DNA of 13,319 bases, taken from positions 1 to 13,319 of the forward strand of contig CADBUS010000195.1 in assembly GCA_902797895.1 (NCBI GenBank). The letters are read 5' to 3'. This DNA comes from an uncultured Bacteroidia bacterium (lineage in GTDB: Bacteria; Bacteroidota; Bacteroidia; Bacteroidales; UBA932). Each line of letters starts with the position of its first letter. The first letter of the stretch is position 1. The position numbers and the translations under genes were made by a program. The notes under the pieces were generated by a model. The model was not told the DNA's origin, ran no database searches, and saw only the letters and a program-made list of their open reading frames with translations. Positions 6,416 through 12,106 of the stretch are shown here, piece after piece.

Positions 6416-7588
6416 CTATCTGAACATTGGCGATGCAAAGGCAACCACATCTGCCTTGGATATGGTGTTGCCTCCAAGAATGAGCAAACGCTCCACCACA
6501 TTGCGCAGCTCGCGGATATTGCCGGTCCAAGAGTGCTTTTTAAGCTCCTCAAGGGCATCTTTGGCTATTGAACGCTTGGCAGTTCCGTTCTCCTTGCAGA
6601 TTTGCTCTATAAAGTATTCTGTAAGCAGAGGAATATCATCTTTCCTCTCTGCCAAAGATGGAACTCTTATAACTATCACGCTCAATCTGTGGTATAAGTC
6701 CTCTCTGAAATTCCCCTTTTTAATCTCCTCCGGAATGTTTTTGTTGGTAGCGGCTATTACCCTCACATTCACATTTATATCCTTATCGCTACCCACTCTG
6801 CTGAGCTTGTTCTCCTGCAACACCCTCAGCACCTTGGCCTGAGCAGAAAGGCTCATATCCCCCACCTCGTCCAAAAAGAGAGTTCCGCCATCGGCCTGCT
6901 CAAACTTACCTTTATGCTGCTTTATTGCAGAGGTGAAAGAGCCTTTTTCGTGGCCAAAAAGCTCACTCTCAATTAGTTCGCTCGGTATGGCTGCGCAGTT
7001 CACCTCAATAAACGGCGCGGCGCGGCGCGGACTCTTCTCGTGCAACCACCTTGCTACCAACTCCTTACCCGTTCCATTCTCGCCTGTTACAAGCACCCTG
7101 GCATCTGTTGGAGCAACCCGCTCAATCATCTCCTTTATCTGCATAATAGATTTTGAGTTGCCCATAATCTCCTGCACTTTAGAAGATACAGCTATCTTTT
7201 TCTTTAGGGTTTTATTCTCCTTAACAACATCCGAGTGGTCTGTGGCATTGCGCACCGTAATAAGTATTCTGTTCAGATCCAACGGCTTTTTGATAAAATC
7301 GTAGGCCCCTTTTCTCACACACTCCACCGCGGTATCTATATCTCCGTGGCCGCTTATCATAACAATGGCGCCCTCCACCCCATCAGCCACCATCTTTTCA
7401 AGCACCTCAATACCATCCATTCCGGGCATCTTTATATCGCAAAAAATAACATCGTAGTTTGCGCCAGCGGCCATCTCCAGAGCCTTTTTACCATCTTCTG
7501 CCATAGCCACCTCATACCCCTCATCTTCAAATATATCCTTAAGGGCCAAGCGTATGCTCTTTTCGTCATCTATTACAAGTATCTTCAT
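6416..7588 (-). CDS. NtrC/NtrX-type response regulator lacking a DNA-binding domain
   Basis: A 390-residue regulator. Receiver domain (1-118): acid pair Asp7/Asp8, phospho-acceptor Asp51 in CDIKMP, Ser79, Lys101. Sigma-54-activator type AAA+ domain (about 138-370): Walker A GENGTGKE (169-176), Walker B GGTLFLDE (234-241), arginine-finger region FREDLYHRL (294-302), and WTGNIRELRNVVERL (354-368). The L1 loop, normally GAFTGA and needed to contact sigma-54, reads GSFTSA (216-221). The protein stops at SPMFR just after the AAA+ lid, without the Fis-like helix-turn-helix that NtrC proteins carry. The ATPase residues are intact. Partner is probably the kinase at 1788-5363. It starts 21 nt after cmk stops, with no promoter between, so it is likely co-transcribed with cmk. 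Confidence 0.92.
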   Translation of the reverse strand: MKILVIDDEKSIRLALKDIFEDEGYEVAMAEDGKKALEMAAGANYDVIFCDIKMPGMDGIEVLEKMVADGVEGAIVMISGHGDIDTAVECVRKGAYDFIKKPLDLNRILITVRNATDHSDVVKENKTLKKKIAVSSKVQEIMGNSKSIMQIKEMIERVAPTDARVLVTGENGTGKELVARWLHEKSPRRAAPFIEVNCAAIPSELIESELFGHEKGSFTSAIKQHKGKFEQADGGTLFLDEVGDMSLSAQAKVLRVLQENKLSRVGSDKDINVNVRVIAATNKNIPEEIKKGNFREDLYHRLSVIVIRVPSLAERKDDIPLLTEYFIEQICKENGTAKRSIAKDALEELKKHSWTGNIRELRNVVERLLILGGNTISKADVVAFASPMFR

Positions 7589-7609
7589 AACAACCTGTTT
7601 TGAATCTTT

Positions 7610-8326
7610 TTATTGTTTGGGAAGCTCCACCTCAAGATTGAAGTTTGGCAGAAGTATTTTGTTCAGCCACTCAATCTCCTCCTCCATTGTCATAAAGGTA
7701 TTATCCAACTCAATGGCATCCTTTGCTCTACGGAGCGGATCTATCTCGCGGTGCTCATCTATGTAATCTCTCTTTTTAAGATCTTCCAACACCTTCTCGT
7801 ATGTATCCTTGCTCCCTTTGGCCTGCAACTCCAAAAAGCGCCTCTGGGCACGCACCTCAGGTGTAGCGGTCATAAATATCTTAAGTTCCGCATTCGGAAA
7901 AACTGCGGTGCCGATATCCCTGCCATCCATTACAATACCTTTGTCTATAGCCATCTGTTTGAGTATGGCGTTCACGTGCTCCCTTACAAAACCAAGCTCC
8001 GCTATTTTGCTCACCAAGCCGGAAACTTGCGAGGTTCTTATACCGGCCTCAATATCGTCTCCATTCAAAAAAGTGCGGCTGTTTCCGCCCCTATCGTTAC
8101 GAAAAGAGATTTTTATAATCTTCAGCAGTTTTTTCAGCGGCTCCTCATCTATTGCGCCTCTGTCATCTATAAAACCGTTATTATAAGCAAAATAGGTTAT
8201 TGCCCGATAGAGCGCACCGCTATCTGCATAAATATATCCGAGCCCCTTGGCCACCAACTTGGCAAAAGAACTCTTGCCGGTTGAAGAGTAGCCATCTATC
8301 GCGATTATTATTTTTCCGCTTCCCAT
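7610..8326 (-). CDS. cmk: Cytidylate kinase
   Basis: Transfers a phosphate from ATP to CMP or dCMP in pyrimidine nucleotide synthesis. The 238-residue product begins MGSGKIIIAIDG at ATG 8326; a seven-residue upstream extension from TTG overlaps the promoter and is not needed. Visible motifs: P-loop GYSSTGKS (12-19), a form I associate with Bacteroidota Cmk, YADSGALYRAIT (33-44) for nucleotide binding, MDGRDIGT (133-140), and DPLRRAKDAIELDNT (196-210) typical of the family C-terminus. Length is normal. It heads a minus-strand pair with the response regulator and is divergent from ispH. Confidence 0.96.
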   Translation of the reverse strand: MGSGKIIIAIDGYSSTGKSSFAKLVAKGLGYIYADSGALYRAITYFAYNNGFIDDRGAIDEEPLKKLLKIIKISFRNDRGGNSRTFLNGDDIEAGIRTSQVSGLVSKIAELGFVREHVNAILKQMAIDKGIVMDGRDIGTAVFPNAELKIFMTATPEVRAQRRFLELQAKGSKDTYEKVLEDLKKRDYIDEHREIDPLRRAKDAIELDNTFMTMEEEIEWLNKILLPNFNLEVELPKQ

Positions 8327-8344
8327 AAAAAATTGTTTAGGTGG

Positions 8345-8352
8345 CAAATTTA
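8345..8352 (-). promoter_or_regulatory. -7 box of cmk
   Basis: TAAATTTG on the minus strand, 18 nt before the chosen cmk ATG. The nearest upstream TTTG is only 14 nt away, so the -33 element is weak or absent. This supports the shorter start for cmk, since the alternative TTG begins within the box. Confidence 0.45.
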
Positions 8353-8371
8353 CAAAAATGATGCTACAAAT

Positions 8372-8402
8372 TTTGAAGAATAGAGCGCAGAAACTATTTT
8401 TG
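8372..8402 (+). promoter_or_regulatory. Bacteroidota promoter of ispH
   Basis: TTTG (8372-8375), exactly 19 nt, then TATTTTTG (8395-8402): a full consensus match. The predicted start near 8407 leaves a 5' leader of about 64 nt before the ispH ATG. I see no riboswitch-like structure in that leader. Confidence 0.7.
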
Positions 8403-8470
8403 AAGATATTTTGATAAGTGGGATTAGATGCAGGTAAAAAGAGAAGCTAAAAATTAAAGATATTTCAGTT

Positions 8471-9352
8471 ATGGAGTTTAATGTAGAAATAGACAGATAC
8501 TCAGGCTTTTGTAACGGAGTGGTGCGGGCTGTAAAGAGGGCAGAAGAGAATCTGAGCGGTAAAGAGAACGGCCTTTTGTACAGCTTGGGGGCCATTGTGC
8601 ACAACAACTCCGAGCTTGAAAGATTGGCCAAAATAGGGCTCAGAAGCATAGATTCAACACAAATGCAGAGTTTGAAAAATGTTACCGTACTTATACGCGC
8701 ACACGGCGAGCCGCCAAAGACCTATCAGATTGCCAAAGAGAACAATATCAAGCTGATAGACTGCACTTGCCCCGTGGTATTGCAGCTTCAAAAGAGAATT
8801 GCGGCAACGCAGGGGCAGATTATTATCTTTGGCAAGAAGGGGCACGCAGAGGTAAACGGCCTTGTGGGAATGGCGCACAGCAGAGATGGAGGAAACGTGG
8901 TTGTAATTGAGAATGTGGCGGATATAGATAAGGTAGAGCCATCTGAAATAGATTACTCAAAGCCAATTACCATATTCTCCCAAACCACAAAAGATCCTGT
9001 TGAGTACCGCCACGTATGCCAGGCAATAAGAGAAAAGATGCACTCTCCGGAGCAGCTCACCATAAACGATACCATCTGCAAGCAGGTTGTACAACGCCAC
9101 TCCCGTCTTATAGAATTTGCTAAAAATCACAGCATTATACTCTTTGTGAGTGGCAAGGAGAGCTCCAACGGCCAGGTATTGTACGAGTTGTGCCGCAGCC
9201 ACAACAGCCGCTCCTATCAGATAGAGAGCCTGCAAGAGATTAAGAAAGAGTGGTTTACCGATGGCGACAGCGTAGGCATCTGCGGCGCCACCTCCACTCC
9301 CCAATGGCAACTCGAACAATGCGCCACCCACCTGACGCAAACCCTCAAGTAG
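8471..9352 (+). CDS. ispH: 4-Hydroxy-3-methylbut-2-enyl diphosphate reductase
   Basis: The last enzyme of the MEP pathway, an iron-sulfur protein that converts HMBPP to IPP and DMAPP for isoprenoid synthesis. The 293-residue product carries the three cluster cysteines in their usual contexts: Cys14 in GFCNGV, Cys100 in DCTCPVV and Cys203 in TICKQVVQRH. Substrate-pocket residues are also visible: His43 in IVHN, His79 in RAHGE, His125/Glu127 in GHAEVNG, and SQTT (170-173). The first cluster motif has Asn15 where Phe or Ala is more common. A normal C-terminal GATSTPQW motif (272-279) is present. Presence implies the non-mevalonate route. It is divergent from cmk and 62 nt upstream of efp. Confidence 0.97.
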   Translation: MEFNVEIDRYSGFCNGVVRAVKRAEENLSGKENGLLYSLGAIVHNNSELERLAKIGLRSIDSTQMQSLKNVTVLIRAHGEPPKTYQIAKENNIKLIDCTCPVVLQLQKRIAATQGQIIIFGKKGHAEVNGLVGMAHSRDGGNVVVIENVADIDKVEPSEIDYSKPITIFSQTTKDPVEYRHVCQAIREKMHSPEQLTINDTICKQVVQRHSRLIEFAKNHSIILFVSGKESSNGQVLYELCRSHNSRSYQIESLQEIKKEWFTDGDSVGICGATSTPQWQLEQCATHLTQTLK

Positions 9353-9372
9353 CACTTTTAATTTCTTTATTA

Positions 9373-9380
9373 TATCTTTG
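9373..9380 (+). promoter_or_regulatory. -7 box upstream of efp
   Basis: TATCTTTG matches TAnnTTTG and lies 34 nt before the efp ATG, in an A/T-rich leader. No TTTG occurs at -33; the corresponding bases fall at the ispH stop codon. efp may therefore be read from here, from the ispH transcript, or both. Confidence 0.45.
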
Positions 9381-9414
9381 TGCAAGTTTTTTAAGGATTT
9401 AGAGTTTTAATTTT

Positions 9415-9984
9415 ATGGCAACTACAGCAGATTTTAAGAACGGGATATTTTTCCTTTACAACGACCATCCTTGCCAGCTCGTTTATTTCCAGCACGTTAA
9501 GCCAGGTAAGGGTAACACTATCGTGAGAACAAAATTCAAAGACTTGCAGACAGGCAAGCTCCTTGAGCATACATACGGTGCAGGTGAGAGAATAGATTTG
9601 GTTTCTGTGGAGAGAAGGCCTTACCAGTTCCTATATCCGGATGAGACCGGCTACAATTTTATGCACAGAGAGACTTTTGAGCAGGTGCATTTGGATAAAG
9701 ATTTTGTAGAAAATGCAGATCTTATGAAGGAGGGGCAGAATGTAGAGATGATGGTTTGGGCTGATAATGAGGAGATTCTTACTTGCGAACTGCCTACATA
9801 CGTGGAGCTTGAGGTTACCTACACAGAGCCTGCTGTAAAGGGTAACACCGCATCTACCAACGCAATGAAAGAGGCCACTTTGGAGACCGGCGCAAAGATT
9901 ATGGTGCCGCTCTTTATACAAACCGGTGAGAGAATAAATGTTAAAGTAGAAGACCGTTCATACGGAGAGAGGGTAAAGGGATAA
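9415..9984 (+). CDS. efp: Translation elongation factor P
   Basis: EF-P binds next to the ribosomal P site and relieves stalling at polyproline runs. The 189-residue length and three beta-barrel layout (about 1-64, 65-128, 129-189) are standard. The domain I loop reads KPGKGNTIVR, placing the functional lysine at Lys32, flanked by prolines and glycines as in lysine-type EF-Ps. The C-terminal signature near 170-188, GERINVKVEDRSYGERVKG, is also typical. No modification enzyme (EpmA/EpmB-like) is in the window, so the modification state is unknown. It ends with a strong terminator 36 nt downstream. Confidence 0.97.
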   Translation: MATTADFKNGIFFLYNDHPCQLVYFQHVKPGKGNTIVRTKFKDLQTGKLLEHTYGAGERIDLVSVERRPYQFLYPDETGYNFMHRETFEQVHLDKDFVENADLMKEGQNVEMMVWADNEEILTCELPTYVELEVTYTEPAVKGNTASTNAMKEATLETGAKIMVPLFIQTGERINVKVEDRSYGERVKG

Positions 9985-9993
9985 ACTTTGCGG

Positions 9994-10755
9994 CTACTCC
10001 GTTTTTTGTATGATATAGAGGCCATCTCTTAATTTTAAGAGGTGGCTTTTTATTTTTGCAGAGCTATCTGCAGAGGCTTTCTCTATAAAGGAATTGAACT
10101 CTCTTATTCCCTGAGTTTTAGCATCTGCTTTTTGGGGCGCATCCCCTACTCCTTTACCATACCAGAGCACATTGTCTGCCAATATATAGCCCCCCTTTTT
10201 CACAAGCGGAAAAACAAGGTTGTAGTATTGCAGGTACTCCCTCTTGTTAGCATCTATAAATACAAGGTCATATTGAGGGGCAGAACCTTTTGCAGAGGGG
10301 AGGTTTGGAATCAGCAGCTTGGCATCTCCAAAAAATATATTTATGTTCTTGGCATACCTGCTCCTCTCAACTCCCTCTCTTATAATATATTCCAATTCGT
10401 CATTTATCTCGATGGCATCTATCTGAAAACTTCCTTTGTCTGCAACAGTAGCAGCAGCGGTGGCTCTGCCGGCTCCCTCGGCAAGGCAGAGAAGAGAGAA
10501 GCCTGTAAAGGTACCCAACTCCAATATGCGCCTCGCTCCAACCATCTTCGCAAACTCAGTCAAAAAAGCCCCTTCCCGCCATCCTACCAACATCTTGGCG
10601 TGATTGGTTCTCGTATATGTTTGGCGTTCAATCCATTTAAGGGAAGAATAGGCTTCTGCTGAAAAGTAGTCTGCTGCCGAATCTCCACCCGAATCTATAT
10701 GGAACACATCCATAAGGCAGCCACTGATAAGTTCTACTAAAATACTCTTGTCCAT
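9994..10755 (-). CDS. Class I SAM-dependent O-methyltransferase (COG4122 / CCoAOMT-like)
   Basis: A 253-residue Rossmann-fold methyltransferase of the metal-dependent O-methyltransferase group that includes YrrM and caffeoyl-CoA O-methyltransferase. SAM motif I is ILELGTFTGFS (77-87); Glu116 in AIEIND should bind the ribose; FIDANK (166-171) and ILADNVLWYG (191-200) supply the likely metal ligands Asp168, Asp194 and Asn195. The N-terminal 30 residues are not conserved-looking. It starts 24 nt after the M16 peptidase stop codon with no promoter between, so the two are probably one operon. The natural substrate cannot be read from sequence. Its last codons double as the efp terminator on the other strand. 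Confidence 0.9.
   Translation of the reverse strand: MDKSILVELISGCLMDVFHIDSGGDSAADYFSAEAYSSLKWIERQTYTRTNHAKMLVGWREGAFLTEFAKMVGARRILELGTFTGFSLLCLAEGAGRATAAATVADKGSFQIDAIEINDELEYIIREGVERSRYAKNINIFFGDAKLLIPNLPSAKGSAPQYDLVFIDANKREYLQYYNLVFPLVKKGGYILADNVLWYGKGVGDAPQKADAKTQGIREFNSFIEKASADSSAKIKSHLLKLRDGLYIIQKTE
10021..10057 (+). terminator. Intrinsic terminator of efp
   Basis: GCCATCTCTTAA (10021-10032) pairs with TTAAGAGGTGGC (10035-10046) with a single G-T wobble, followed by TTTTTATTTTT. The T tract lies only on the plus-strand side, so it terminates efp and not the converging methyltransferase gene. It sits wholly inside the coding region of that gene, covering codons around residues 234-245. 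Confidence 0.8.
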
Positions 10756-10779
10756 TTACGATGGGGTTATATGAGGTAA

Positions 10780-12057
10780 TTAATAAAATACAAGGCGATT
10801 CATACGTTTCCACCTAAGCACCTCTTTTGCAACCGTTTGCAACATTTGAGCCGAAACATTTTCTATATTCTTTCTCATTTTTTCCATAGAGGTTGGAGAG
10901 CCTGTGAGCAACATACTCTTACCAATTGTAAGGCAACGGGCCTCTGCATTATCTCCCGCAATTGAGAGCTGCCCTATCATCTGCTTTTTGGCCGCATTCA
11001 GCGCCCTCTCGGAGAGCGGCTGCTCTATAAAACGCTCCAACTCCCTTTTAATTAGTGCAGTACACTTATCAAGATATTTTTTATCGCAACCAAAATAGAT
11101 ACAGAAAAGCCCTGTATCTTTATATGATACGCAACTTGCATCTACGTGATATACAAGGGCGTGCTTTTCTCTCAGACTGAGATTAAGACGGGAGTTGGAG
11201 GCAGGGCCGCCCAACATATTGGTAAGCAGCGAGAGGGCCACCTTTTTTTCCGCTCCGTAGTATGAATATGCTCTGCAACCAATTATGCAGTGAGCTTGGC
11301 GCAAATTCTTATCTATCTGCTTGTTAAACAGCACTCCATCTGTAATGGAGCTATTCTTTTGCTTGGCAAACGGGCGGCTCGTTATAGGGGCCATACTGCC
11401 CAAGGAGCCTCTCTCGCCCTCTGTGCAGAGCTTTAAGAAGGAGTTAGGCCGCCACCTTTGCAGCTCCCTCTCTATAAGCTCTTTAAGGGCTTCCTCATCA
11501 AAGTTGCCGGCAACAGAAAAGGTCATATTCTCCGGACGGAAGAATTTGCCCAAATTCTTTTTAAGTATCTGCGGAGTTATTCTCTCAAGAGTTTTCTTCT
11601 CTCCCAAAATGGAATATCCCAACGGAGTGGAGGCAAATAGCTCATTCTCAAAGGTATCAAAAAGCAGTTCCGTTGGAGAGTCTTGGTAGGTTATTATCTC
11701 ATCGTAGATTACCGTCTTCTCTTTCTGCAACTCATCTGCAGGGAATACGGAATCAAAGGCTACCTCAAATATAAGCTCAATGGCCTTTTTTACATCCTCC
11801 TTCAAAGTGGTGGAATAGAGCACAATCCTCTCCTTGGTGGTAAAGGCGTTTAAATCTCCACCAACCTTTTCCAAAGTGCTGGATATATTTACAGAGGAGC
11901 GGTTATTGGTACCCTTAAAGAGCATATGCTCGGTAAGATGGGCAAGGCCATTATATTTTGAAGCCTCATCTCTTGTACCCATTCCAACGCTTAACACGCA
12001 ATAGGCAACCGGAGATTTGGTCTTTTGAAACGCAAATAGGAGTTGTTCTTTCTTCAT
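10780..12057 (-). CDS. M16 family zinc metallopeptidase
   Basis: A 425-residue M16 (pitrilysin/processing peptidase-like) protein of the short two-domain class. The inverted zinc motif HLTEH (40-44) is intact, with the third ligand Glu120 in TVIYDE at the expected distance, so this is a catalytically competent subunit. The C-terminal half has the substrate-carboxylate pair Arg296 and Tyr303 in LREKHALVY. I start at ATG 12057; a 50-residue upstream extension to 12207 would overlap dnaX and bears no resemblance to the family. From this start there is no signal peptide, suggesting a cytoplasmic enzyme. A loop near 213-245 looks variable. Likely co-transcribed with the O-methyltransferase. Substrates unknown. 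Confidence 0.92.
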   Translation of the reverse strand: MKKEQLLFAFQKTKSPVAYCVLSVGMGTRDEASKYNGLAHLTEHMLFKGTNNRSSVNISSTLEKVGGDLNAFTTKERIVLYSTTLKEDVKKAIELIFEVAFDSVFPADELQKEKTVIYDEIITYQDSPTELLFDTFENELFASTPLGYSILGEKKTLERITPQILKKNLGKFFRPENMTFSVAGNFDEEALKELIERELQRWRPNSFLKLCTEGERGSLGSMAPITSRPFAKQKNSSITDGVLFNKQIDKNLRQAHCIIGCRAYSYYGAEKKVALSLLTNMLGGPASNSRLNLSLREKHALVYHVDASCVSYKDTGLFCIYFGCDKKYLDKCTALIKRELERFIEQPLSERALNAAKKQMIGQLSIAGDNAEARCLTIGKSMLLTGSPTSMEKMRKNIENVSAQMLQTVAKEVLRWKRMNRLVFY

Positions 12058-12061
12058 CTGG

Positions 12062-12069
12062 CAAAAATA
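12062..12069 (-). promoter_or_regulatory. -7 box of the M16 peptidase gene
   Basis: TATTTTTG on the minus strand ends only 4 nt before the M16 ATG, implying a leaderless or nearly leaderless transcript. No TTTG is found at -33; those bases overlap the -7 box of dnaX on the other strand. Confidence 0.4.
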
Positions 12070-12090
12070 GATATTATCGCCTTTTTTTCC

Positions 12091-12098
12091 TACTTTTG
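12091..12098 (+). promoter_or_regulatory. -7 box of dnaX
   Basis: TACTTTTG matches TAnnTTTG exactly and lies 8 nt before the dnaX ATG, again implying almost no 5' leader. The -33 position has no TTTG and overlaps the M16 -7 box. Confidence 0.5.
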
Positions 12099-12106
12099 TG
12101 GCATAT

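Noticed and set aside
7613..8284. 223-codon plus-strand ORF
   Set aside because: Lies entirely antisense to cmk, whose motifs are unmistakable; the predicted protein is low in structure-like patterns.
10042..10662. 206-codon plus-strand ORF
   Set aside because: Antisense to the O-methyltransferase with its intact SAM and metal motifs; no start signal of its own.
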